A stretch of 64,000 bases of DNA, taken from NCBI GenBank assembly GCA_963759095.1, contig CAVWYF010000010.1, positions 140,513 to 204,512 of the forward strand. Direction: 5' to 3'. Position 1 is the first letter of the stretch. Every line of letters begins with the position of its first letter. This document shows, piece after piece, positions 1 to 7,203 of the stretch. A program made the position numbers and the translations under genes. A model generated the notes under the pieces. It did not search any database, was not told where the DNA came from, and saw nothing but the letters and a program-made list of their open reading frames with translations. This DNA is from Anderseniella sp963759095. Lineage in GTDB: Bacteria; Pseudomonadota; Alphaproteobacteria; Rhizobiales; Aestuariivirgaceae.

Positions 1-2
1 GC

Positions 3-602
3 GATGAACCGCGTGGACGGATAAACCGGTTCTATCCTGATCGTTCAACGCTCATTAGCGTTGAAAAAACCAGCGGTCAGATCAGGCTCTTTGACAAGAT
101 TCTCGCTGAGCCGGATCGCGATTACATCATTGATCTGCCGTCGCATGGGCTGGATGAGTTTTTTACGGTGGTTGATGATCTCGACTTTATCAACGCCGCC
201 CACGATGCGCGCATTGAAATGGTCATCGCCTACGTGCTGGACCAGACCGCGACGTCTGTCATGACCGCGAGGGATCTTCGAGGTGCCTACGCAACCGAAA
301 CGTTTTATCTGATCCGCAATGCCTGGAACGGAAATCCGCTTGTCACGCGTCAGGCGCGCGAAGTCTATGAGGAAATTGAGCCGGATGCCGTGTTCAGCCT
401 GCCCTTGCTCGATCGTGAAGCAATGGCGGCCGCTGAAGAACCCCCGTTTTCTTTCATCGAGTTTCAGGAGGGCATCTACACCACACTGCCGCCGTCTCTA
501 CGGCTGCGCCTGAGATCCTTTCTGTCGGAAGTGTTCGGCCAGTTTCAACGCCGCGAGCTGTCGCTTGACCTGGGTTCGCTCAAGAAAATGGGTTTGATCT
601 GA
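3..602 (+). CDS. C-terminal part of a ParA/MinD-like P-loop protein (partial, 5' end off-window)
   Basis: The frame is open from the left edge, so only the last 199 codons of a longer gene are visible; the ATG at 168 is internal. The visible part has a hydrophobic strand ending in an acidic residue (YIIDLPSH, visible residues 41-48), a second strand MVIAYVLDQ and then YLIRNAWNG. This strand order is reminiscent of the second half of ParA/MinD-type P-loop ATPases (Walker B-like strand, then an N-x-x-x-G loop). The Walker A motif would lie outside the window, so the family call is an inference. The tail (LDLGSLKKMGLI) has no recognised motif. The stop codon is followed by a tandem-repeat tract. 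Confidence 0.5.
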   Translation, partial: DEPRGRINRFYPDRSTLISVEKTSGQIRLFDKILAEPDRDYIIDLPSHGLDEFFTVVDDLDFINAAHDARIEMVIAYVLDQTATSVMTARDLRGAYATETFYLIRNAWNGNPLVTRQAREVYEEIEPDAVFSLPLLDREAMAAAEEPPFSFIEFQEGIYTTLPPSLRLRLRSFLSEVFGQFQRRELSLDLGSLKKMGLI

Positions 603-668
603 AACCGGCAGTCCCCATCACCTGATGTTATCCAACTTAAACATTTCCCGATATCTGTTCAGCAATGC

Positions 669-795
669 AGAACGGCCCGCCAAAGGCGGAAAAAGCTGTT
701 CGACCTATAAATAGAGAACGGCCCGTCAAAGGCGAAAAAGCTGTTCGACCTATAAATAGAGAACGGCCCGTCAAAGGCTGAAAAAGCTGTTCGAC
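669..795. repeat. Tandem repeat, about 45 bp unit, 2.8 copies, each with a hairpin
   Basis: Three near-identical units start at 669, 715 and 760 (46 bp, 45 bp and a partial). Each carries AGAACGGCCCG, AAAGGC, an A-run and GCTGTTCGAC. The first unit contains a perfect small hairpin CCGCC-AAA-GGCGG, and GAACGGC/GCTGTTC at its borders can pair with one G-U wobble. The tract lies between two convergent genes (stops at 602 and 813), so transcription termination or mRNA 3'-end protection is a plausible role. The reading frame that crosses it on the minus strand is only the repeat translated and is not a gene. Confidence 0.8.
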
Positions 796-812
796 TAATA
801 AAAACCCGATGA

Positions 813-1283
813 CTATCTCAATGAGATCAGCATACCGCCGGCATCCAGGGATGCATCCATACCGCGCTGCTCGCCCCACAACACCAGTCGCACATTGTGT
901 TCGTTGATCAGCACCAGGTTCTGGCCACCGCCGCTGATGGCTACGGCAGAAGCCTGGGCGGTGATGTAGGTGCCGGCGATGTCTTCCAGACGGGTGAGAT
1001 TGTAGACTTCTCCGCGCATATTGGCGAAAGACGCACCAATGGTCAGTCCGACCCGCAATCCGTTTATATCAAGTTCAGCCTGTCTGCCGTTGTAAAACAC
1101 CTTGCCGTCACCTCGCGAAACACCAACCAGAAAACCGATTTTTCCAATTGTCATCTCGATGATGGCATTGCCCCCGGCATTGGCAGGGGAAAGAGTTGCA
1201 ATAACAGCCTGCGCAGACACGGCGCCCACCACGGCCAGTGATAAACAGAACTTGCGGATCATGAGTCTGAAACCCTTCATCAA
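813..1283 (-). CDS. Small exported protein, DUF992/SYLF-like
   Basis: This gene encodes 156 aa. An N-terminal signal peptide is clear: basic start (MKGFRLMIRK), hydrophobic run to about residue 30, and a probable signal peptidase I site after SPANA. The rest is rich in Gly and short beta-prone segments (IGFLVGVSRG, LRVGLTIGASF, AGTYITAQASAVAISGGG, LDAGGMLISL). That pattern resembles small periplasmic alphaproteobacterial families such as DUF992 and the SYLF/Ysc84 fold, but I cannot decide between them. No catalytic motif is visible. A second ATG at 1262 (MIRKFC) would also leave a good signal peptide. It is a single gene, convergent with the partial gene at the left edge. Confidence 0.6.
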   Translation of the reverse strand: MMKGFRLMIRKFCLSLAVVGAVSAQAVIATLSPANAGGNAIIEMTIGKIGFLVGVSRGDGKVFYNGRQAELDINGLRVGLTIGASFANMRGEVYNLTRLEDIAGTYITAQASAVAISGGGQNLVLINEHNVRLVLWGEQRGMDASLDAGGMLISLR

Positions 1284-1413
1284 TATAAGTTGTCTATACC
1301 TACAATGAGTTAGACCTCAATTGCGGCCAAGTGTGGACATAGCTGCCGACAATCAGGTTTTACTGAAGGTTCGTGTAGATGAGGTTGCCCGGGGCCTGTT
1401 GTGCAGTTGAATC

Positions 1414-1475
1414 AGATCAGCATGATTTTTGATTCGATCAATCAAAAACCATAAAACTGGTCACCTTCAAAGTGC
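1414..1475 (-). repeat. Dispersed palindromic repeat, copy A
   Basis: Read on the minus strand, this 62-bp stretch aligns nearly end to end with 61021-61083 on the plus strand, with a shared core GGTTTTTGATTGAT and matching flanks (ACTTTGAA at one side, CTGATCT at the other). The core is a near-perfect palindrome. It lies in the 237-bp stretch between the exported protein and the SDR remnant, which otherwise shows no gene. Confidence 0.7.
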
Positions 1476-1520
1476 TAGAGCAACTTTACGGGTTAAATTG
1501 AACCCATGACCTATTGAGTG

Positions 1521-1635
1521 GCGCTGAATTCTCCCGCAGAAATGGTCGCGCCGGTGGTGTATCACCGTCCTGGCGCAGCTTGTTAATGTCATTGGTAAGA
1601 TGCTGGCTATTGATGGAGGCTACAAAGCGAAATGA
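1521..1635 (+). pseudogene. Decayed 3' remnant of a short-chain dehydrogenase (SDR)
   Basis: Two pieces of a typical SDR C-terminus are readable in different frames. ALNSPAEMVAPVVY (from 1521) matches the usual SPEEVA helix. LVNVIGKMLAIDGGYKAK followed by TGA (1633-1635) matches the usual G-x-x-LxVDGG end. The two are out of frame with each other, and I see no N-terminal Rossmann part upstream. The final TGA overlaps the ATG of the following dehydrogenase (ATGA, 1632-1635), the normal arrangement for coupled genes, so the SDR was probably the first gene of a two-gene dehydrogenase operon before most of it was lost. I cannot exclude that the frame change is a sequence error. Confidence 0.65.
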
Positions 1636-2618
1636 AGGCACTTGTTTACACTGGCGGAAAGACAATGGAATTCAAGACTGTCGATGACCCCAGGCCGGCA
1701 GCAGGTGAGGCGTTGATCAGGGTGAGGGCATCCGGCATCTGCGGCTCGGACATGCATGCATGGGCAGGACACGATGAGCGCAGGCCCGCGCCCCTGGTCC
1801 TCGGGCATGAGGCGGCCGGAGAGATCGTCGGTTTTGGCGGTGCTGTGCGCCGCGTGACCGTCAATCCTTTGGTGACGTGCGGTAAATGTGAGGCCTGTAT
1901 TGCAGGCAGGGACAATCTGTGCCCCACCCGTCAGATCATATCCATGCCACCGCGTGAAGGCGCATTTGCAGAGCTTCTGGCTATGCCCGAGGGCAATCTG
2001 GTGACTGTTCCCGATCACGTGGCGCTGGAAAGCGCTGCTCTGTGCGAACCGCTCGCGTGTGGTTGGCATGCAGTCAGGCTGGCCAAGGCCACCCTGGGCG
2101 GAGAACTGGCACAGGTGCGCTGTCTGGTTCTGGGCGGCGGCGCTATAGGTTTGGGAGCGGCGCTGGCATTCAGGGCCCAGGGTGGTAAGCAAGTGACGAT
2201 CGTGGAGCCCAATACACCACGGCGCAACCGGATTATTGAGACGGAGGATATCAAGTGTCTCTCTGCCCCCGCTGATGATGATGTGCCGGATCTGGTAATC
2301 GATGCAGTGGGTATTTCCGCAACCCGTGCATCTGCGAGCAAACAGGTACAGCCGGGCGGACTGATCATGCACATTGGTCTGGGCGCAGCCGAAGGAGGGT
2401 TGGACGTGCGCCGCATGACGCTTCAGGAGATTACGTTTATCGGCACCTACACTTACACGATGGCCGATTTCCGTGCGACTGCGGACGCCATCTTCGCCGG
2501 CAAACTCGGCAAGCTGAACTGGATCGAAAAACGGCCACTGAAAAACGGTGCGCAGGCTTTCGACGATATATCAACAGGCCAGTGCGCGGCGCCGAAGATC
2601 ATCCTGCAACCTGCCTGA
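1632..2618 (+). CDS. Zinc-dependent medium-chain alcohol/polyol dehydrogenase
   Basis: Encodes 328 aa of the MDR (sorbitol/idonate/threonine dehydrogenase-like) family, NAD(P)-linked oxidation of a secondary alcohol. Visible are the catalytic zinc ligand Cys in SGICGSDMHAW, GHEAAGEIVG, the structural-zinc set CGKCEACIAGRDNLC, CEPLACGWHAV and the Rossmann motif LGGGAIGLGAA. It is shorter than most relatives: the segment GGAVRRVTVNPL lacks the usual G-D-R-V element, and the stretch after VEPNTPRR is also short, suggesting two small in-frame deletions. With an SDR remnant coupled directly upstream, it could have served sugar-acid or polyol catabolism. Substrate unknown; the shortened cofactor and zinc regions make activity uncertain. 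Confidence 0.8.
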   Translation: MKALVYTGGKTMEFKTVDDPRPAAGEALIRVRASGICGSDMHAWAGHDERRPAPLVLGHEAAGEIVGFGGAVRRVTVNPLVTCGKCEACIAGRDNLCPTRQIISMPPREGAFAELLAMPEGNLVTVPDHVALESAALCEPLACGWHAVRLAKATLGGELAQVRCLVLGGGAIGLGAALAFRAQGGKQVTIVEPNTPRRNRIIETEDIKCLSAPADDDVPDLVIDAVGISATRASASKQVQPGGLIMHIGLGAAEGGLDVRRMTLQEITFIGTYTYTMADFRATADAIFAGKLGKLNWIEKRPLKNGAQAFDDISTGQCAAPKIILQPA

Positions 2619-2711
2619 CTGATAAGCTCACGAATGTCGATCAGTACTTCTTTGAATTGAGGCATGTGAGACCGGTGCGCGGCGCCGAAGATCATCCTGA
2701 AACTTGCTTGA
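2582..2711. repeat. Direct duplication of the dehydrogenase gene's 3' end
   Basis: The last 37 bases of the dehydrogenase gene (2582-2618, stop codon included) recur at 2675-2711 with only three differences. The first 25 bases (GTGCGCGGCGCCGAAGATCA and on) are identical. The copies are 93 bp apart, and the spacer is non-coding. This is a local partial duplication or the scar of a lost insertion. Confidence 0.85.
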
Positions 2712-2760
2712 TCTCGCATCTCGCCCAGCATTTATAAATTCATTTGGTTTGTGACAAGGC

Positions 2761-2796
2761 AAAGGGCCCGCTCTCGGTTGAGAACGGGCCCTTTTC
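2761..2796. terminator. Bidirectional rho-independent terminator
   Basis: A strong hairpin: AAAGGGCCCG pairs with CGGGCCCTTT, and inside it TCTC-GGTT-GAGA pairs as well. It is flanked by A-rich sequence on one side and a T-run on the other. It sits between the convergent dehydrogenase and TRAP permease genes and can end transcription in both directions. Confidence 0.9.
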
Positions 2797-2816
2797 ATGT
2801 TGCTCGATATTGCCTG

Positions 2817-5177
2817 CTACTCACCATATCCGACATAACTCAGGAATGGTTGTGCACCAGCCGGTGACAGCCAATCCGGTAGCCACAGTGCGAAGCCGGG
2901 CATCATGAAGATCAGTGCCAGACCGATCACCTGAATGACCATGAACTGCATCATGCCGAAGTAGATGTCCTTCAGGTCCCATTCAGGCACAACGCCCTTC
3001 AGGAAGTAGGCGGACAACGCCACCGGCGGTGATAGCCATGCAGTTTGCAGGTTTACCGCAACCAGAATTGCGAACCATGTCAGGTTCACATTGAGCGATA
3101 CCAGCAACGGTACCAGGATCGGCACGATGATCAGCACGATCGGCACCCATTCCAGCGGCCAGCCCAGCAGGAACACCAGAGCCATGACGAAGATCAGCAT
3201 GGCAGCCGTGGACAGCTCCATTGACAGCAATACTTCGGTGAGGAATTTCGGAGTTCCCAGGTTTGAGAACACCGCACCGAAGAAGTTGGATGCTGCTACC
3301 AGGAACATGATCAGCACTGAAATTTCCAGCGTCTTGATCATGGCGTCATAGAAGCCGGCTGCAGTCAGCTTGCGGTAGGCAAATGACAGCAGAATTGCAC
3401 CAAATGCACCACATGCAGCAGCTTCGGCAGGCGTTGCCCAGCCGGCCAGGATGGACCCGAGCGCGAAGGCGATCAGAACCGTTGGCGGCACAAGCCCCAT
3501 GAAGAACTCATACCACAGGTCTGAGAAGTAGAATCCGCCCGGCTTGGTCTTGCGTGTCCAGGTGTAGACAAAGAACATGAAGCCCAGCCACAGGATCGGA
3601 AGGATCAATCCGCCAAGCGGAATGAAGGCGAGAGAACCAGCCGCACCGGCCCCCAGCAGATAGGTGAGAACGACAATCGAGGCCATCACACCGATCACTT
3701 CAAGCAGATAGTAAGGTGAGGTTTCAGGTTGCTCGTCTATGGGCAGAATAGGTCCCAGGTTCGGATTGATCATGCACCGGCCAATGGCGTACACCATGTA
3801 CAGCACGGCAAGCAGGATGCCCGGTACGATAGCCGCCCGGAACAGGTCGGTTACGGGCACCTCCAGCACCGGCCCCATGACGATCAGCATGATCGACGGC
3901 GGTATCAGGATGCCAAGCGTACCACCGGCAGTAATTGTGCCTGCGGCAAGCCTTACATCATAGCCGGACTTGTTCATGGTCTTTGCCGCCATGATGCCCA
4001 GGATGGTCACCGACGCGCCCACAATACCGGTGGCTGCTGCAAAGATCATGGATACGAACAGCACCGCAATATACAGCGCACCGCGTGTCCGCGACATCAT
4101 CAGTTGAACCGCCTTGAACAGCCTCTCCATCAGGCCTGCCTGTTCCATCATGATACCCATGAAGATGAACAGCGGAACCGCTACCAGCTGGTCGTCCAGC
4201 ATGACCGAGTTGGTCTGCAGCGTCATCAGGTAGAAGGTCAACGCACTGCCTGCCCCCCACGACCCGAACGTGAAGGCCAGGAAGATCAGCGTGAACGAGA
4301 TTGGAAAGCCCACGAAGATCGAAAACAGCATGGCCGCGAGCATAAACAACCCGATGGTCGGCTTGGAGAAATCGAATATGCCTGCAGATGATGTGAGGGA
4401 AGCCCACCAGTCATCGAAAGGCACTGCGTTTGGATAGAACACGCTGACGAAAATCAGGGCCAGCAGGGCAAAATAGAACGGCAGGATTTTAACGAACTGG
4501 GCTTCGCGCTCCTTGCCCATTTGGTGGAATGCCCGGAAAAGTTCGGGAAACCCCTGCAGGAACAACAGCAATGCACCTATCGGCATCGCCGCACGGGCCG
4601 GGCCAAGTATCGGTGCCCAGGTTAAATCACTCGCACGTTCCCAGATGCCCCAGGGTCTGTCCCAGCCTTTCCAGCCGAATGCATCGAGAGTGAAATCCAG
4701 TGCACTCCAGAAGAAGAACAGCATGGCGGGGAAGTACAACAGCAGATAGAGCGCCGCATCGACCGTGGCTTGTGTCTTTGGTGTCCAGTTCCGGTACAGG
4801 AAATCTGCCCGGATGTGGACCCCGCGCATCAGCGCATAACCGGCGGCGGCCATGAACAGCACACCACCCAGCATACGGCTGGTATCATAGACCCAAAGCG
4901 TCGGGCCAAGCCCGATCGAAATGGCTAATTCGTTGTAGCCATAGTCGGTGAACACTGCGAACAGTTTGCGGGAAACAACCTCAAACACCATGGCGATGAT
5001 GAGGGGGATCAGCAGAAAACACGTAATCTTGCCTGCCCACATGTTCAGGACATCGATAGACGCCGTGATGGGCCGCTGCCACGGCGTCATGTCTTCCGGC
5101 GTCTGCCCGGGTTCTTCTGCACGCCGCTCTGCAATCAACTCGTCTGTGATATCGAGTTCGCCAATTTCCTCAGCCAT
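2817..5177 (-). CDS. TRAP transporter fused permease (DctQ-DctM type)
   Basis: Encodes 786 aa, a natural fusion of the small (DctQ-like, about residues 35-235) and large (DctM-like, about 245-780) membrane subunits of a tripartite ATP-independent periplasmic transporter. Many membrane helices are visible; DctM hallmarks include AVPLFIFMGIMMEQAG, GILIPPSIMLIVMGP, AGWATPAEAAACGAFGA and LGWPLEWVPIVLIIVPILVP. The N-terminal 30 residues are acidic and cytosolic. It is driven by an ion gradient and works with the binding protein encoded 129 bp upstream in the same operon. The substrate is not readable from the permease; the nearby GMC dehydrogenase and IclR regulator suggest an alcohol or organic acid. 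Confidence 0.92.
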   Translation of the reverse strand: MAEEIGELDITDELIAERRAEEPGQTPEDMTPWQRPITASIDVLNMWAGKITCFLLIPLIIAMVFEVVSRKLFAVFTDYGYNELAISIGLGPTLWVYDTSRMLGGVLFMAAAGYALMRGVHIRADFLYRNWTPKTQATVDAALYLLLYFPAMLFFFWSALDFTLDAFGWKGWDRPWGIWERASDLTWAPILGPARAAMPIGALLLFLQGFPELFRAFHQMGKEREAQFVKILPFYFALLALIFVSVFYPNAVPFDDWWASLTSSAGIFDFSKPTIGLFMLAAMLFSIFVGFPISFTLIFLAFTFGSWGAGSALTFYLMTLQTNSVMLDDQLVAVPLFIFMGIMMEQAGLMERLFKAVQLMMSRTRGALYIAVLFVSMIFAAATGIVGASVTILGIMAAKTMNKSGYDVRLAAGTITAGGTLGILIPPSIMLIVMGPVLEVPVTDLFRAAIVPGILLAVLYMVYAIGRCMINPNLGPILPIDEQPETSPYYLLEVIGVMASIVVLTYLLGAGAAGSLAFIPLGGLILPILWLGFMFFVYTWTRKTKPGGFYFSDLWYEFFMGLVPPTVLIAFALGSILAGWATPAEAAACGAFGAILLSFAYRKLTAAGFYDAMIKTLEISVLIMFLVAASNFFGAVFSNLGTPKFLTEVLLSMELSTAAMLIFVMALVFLLGWPLEWVPIVLIIVPILVPLLVSLNVNLTWFAILVAVNLQTAWLSPPVALSAYFLKGVVPEWDLKDIYFGMMQFMVIQVIGLALIFMMPGFALWLPDWLSPAGAQPFLSYVGYGE

Positions 5178-5266
5178 CTGCCGCTCCTCCCAGAGGGTCC
5201 AAGTGTTTAATGTTTTTTATGTGAAATGGCCGGTTTCTGGGTCCGGCTTGAACGTAAAAACAAGTT

Positions 5267-5292
5267 GGCGGGCATCACATCGGATGCCCGCC
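5267..5292 (-). terminator. Intergenic hairpin between TRAP binding protein and permease genes
   Basis: Perfect 10-bp stem GGCGGGCATC/GATGCCCGCC with a 6-nt loop, 14 bases past the binding-protein stop. On the minus strand the hairpin is followed by AACTTGTTTTTA. Such hairpins after a binding-protein gene commonly act as partial terminators or RNA stabilisers, so that more binding protein than permease is made. Confidence 0.75.
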
Positions 5293-5306
5293 GATCCGTC
5301 AACGGA

Positions 5307-6425
5307 TTACTTCTTTTTCACAGTGTCGGCAAAGGCTTTGCCGAGAGCTGCGTTGGAGGCCTGCGAACCGGCCCAGTAAGGTACCGCGATTGCAGCAAAG
5401 TCTTTCTGGGACTGCCAGACCTTCGCAAAGAACGGGTTTTCAGCCGCGTTCTTTTCGAGGGCTGCCTTGGCTGCGCCCATGTATGCAGGGAAGTAGTCGG
5501 CTGGTGTGTCGTGCAGGATGACGCCATCTTCTTCCACCAGTTTTTTCAGTGCCTTGCCGTTTTCGTAGATGCGGTAAGACATCGATTTTGACAGCGAAGC
5601 ATTGGCTGCAACTTCCAGAGCTTTCTTCTGCAGGTCGGTGAGGCCGTTGTATACATCACCGTTGATGTACAGGTCAGCGTTCACCACAACCTGGTGAAGA
5701 CCCTGCAGATAATAGTGCTTCAGCACCTTCTGGAAACCGAACACGGAGTCAGGCTTCGGGCAGCACCATTCAGCGGCATCGATTGTGCCCTTTTCAAGTG
5801 CCGGCAGGATGTCACCACCGCCCATGGCAACCGACGCAACGCCAATGTCCTTGTAGGTCTGACCGGGAATGCCGGGAGGAGTGCGGAAACGATACTTGCG
5901 GAAGTCAGCCATGGAGTTGATCGGCTCTTTGAACCACCCGAGTGCTTCCGGGCCAACAGGCTGCAGCATGAAGCCCTTGACGTTCATGCCCATTTCTTTC
6001 CAAAGCTCTTCATAGAGCTCTTTGCCGCCGCCGAACTGGAACCATGACAGGAACGCGATATTGTCGATGCCGACACCGGCACCGGCGACAGGTGAACCAA
6101 ACAGCATGGCTGCCGGGTGCTTGCCTGACCAGTAATGGGTCCACGCAAATCCGCCTTCAACCAGACCCTTGTCAACTGCGTCGAGGGTTTCCTTGACACC
6201 GACTACGGCGCCGGCAGGAAGCACTTCAATGACAACTTCGCCGCTTGTCAGGTCCGACACATCTTTTGCGAAGTCCTTCAGCATTACCACTTCGTCAGCC
6301 TTGGCTGAAATCACTGACTGTACGCGGATAACGGTTTTGGCTTCAGCAATTTGCGGTGCTGCCGCAACTGTTGCCATGAGGGCGATACCGGCGGTTGCCT
6401 GTACCATCTTTTTGAAAATCGACAT
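5307..6425 (-). CDS. TRAP transporter periplasmic substrate-binding protein (DctP family)
   Basis: Encodes 372 aa with a clear signal peptide (MSIFKKMVQATAGIALMATVAAAPQ) and probable cleavage after AEA. Body motifs fit DctP-type binding proteins: LPAGAVVGVKETLDAV, FRTPPGIPGQTYKDIG and, most telling, LEKGTIDAAEW. The latter is seen in the TakP/FcbT1-like branch whose members bind 2-oxo acids or aromatic acids. In TakP relatives the segment after AEW differs, and here it is CCPKPDSVFGF, with an unusual Cys-Cys pair. A strong ribosome site (GGGAGG) precedes the start. It belongs to the GMC-TerC-TRAP transcription unit; the ligand is unknown. Confidence 0.9.
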   Translation of the reverse strand: MSIFKKMVQATAGIALMATVAAAPQIAEAKTVIRVQSVISAKADEVVMLKDFAKDVSDLTSGEVVIEVLPAGAVVGVKETLDAVDKGLVEGGFAWTHYWSGKHPAAMLFGSPVAGAGVGIDNIAFLSWFQFGGGKELYEELWKEMGMNVKGFMLQPVGPEALGWFKEPINSMADFRKYRFRTPPGIPGQTYKDIGVASVAMGGGDILPALEKGTIDAAEWCCPKPDSVFGFQKVLKHYYLQGLHQVVVNADLYINGDVYNGLTDLQKKALEVAANASLSKSMSYRIYENGKALKKLVEEDGVILHDTPADYFPAYMGAAKAALEKNAAENPFFAKVWQSQKDFAAIAVPYWAGSQASNAALGKAFADTVKKK

Positions 6426-6561
6426 GGTTTTCCTCCCTTTTGTCGTTCTCGGAACTACTCCAATTTTTCACTGACCATAACCAGTTCGGCCAGCTTTCTG
6501 CTTGCGTGATCTTCTGGCAGTTTGTGACTGCCACAGGGCCCGCAGCCTGTAAGTCTTTACG

Positions 6562-7203
6562 TCATGCCATTCCCATCAGTTTAAGGACCCCGTGTGACGG
6601 GTCGAGCAGGCCGCGATGCATCATTTCGCTTGCAACATACAGCAGCACGGCAAGGCCAAGCCATGAAATCCAGGGATATTTTGTGAGGAGTTTCATGATC
6701 ATTGTTGCGGCAAATGCCATAAGCAGGATAGCCAGACCGAGGCCAAACACCAGCTTTTGTGTATCGCCATCAGCAATGGCGGCCACGGCCAGCACATTGT
6801 CGAGCGACATGGAAACATCAGCGATGGTGATGGAAAACAGTGCTGACATCATGGTGCGCCGCGGCGGGCCGGTATAGCCCTGAGTTTCATCTTCGGCTAA
6901 TTCCATTGCGTCAACGGCGCGTTCTTCGGTACTTTCGCGCAAGTCCTGGTAGAGCCGCCAGCACACCCAGAACAACAGGCCCGCACCGACGAACAAGATG
7001 CCGGGGATGGCCAACAGTTTGGTGGCGACAATCGCAAACAGGATACGCAACACAGCGGCAATGACCATGCCAAACAAAATGGCCCGCTTGCGAAGTTCCG
7101 GCGCAAGCCCGGCTGCTGCCATGCCGATAATCAATGCGTTATCGCCTGACAGGATAATGTCGGCGATAACGATCTGGCTGAAATCGATGATGTTGTCCCA
7201 CAT
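6562..7203 (-). CDS. TerC/YjbE-family integral membrane protein
   Basis: Encodes 213 aa with about six membrane helices. The two family signatures are present, each with acidic residues inside membrane segments: SGDNALIIGMAAAGL near residue 19 and SMSLDNVLAVAAIADGD near 130. They resemble the metal-coordinating sites of TerC/Alx/YjbE manganese exporters. A charged cytosolic loop (ESTEERAVDAMELAEDE) joins the halves. The start codon shares bases with the stop of the upstream GMC gene (TAATG), so the two are translationally coupled. A metal exporter between a dehydrogenase and its transporter is unexpected. The transported ion cannot be read from the sequence. Confidence 0.85.
   Translation of the reverse strand: MWDNIIDFSQIVIADIILSGDNALIIGMAAAGLAPELRKRAILFGMVIAAVLRILFAIVATKLLAIPGILFVGAGLLFWVCWRLYQDLRESTEERAVDAMELAEDETQGYTGPPRRTMMSALFSITIADVSMSLDNVLAVAAIADGDTQKLVFGLGLAILLMAFAATMIMKLLTKYPWISWLGLAVLLYVASEMMHRGLLDPSHGVLKLMGMA

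Noticed and set aside
637..879. Minus-strand frame of 80 codons
   Set aside because: It is the 45-bp tandem repeat translated; the peptide repeats itself and has no ribosome site.
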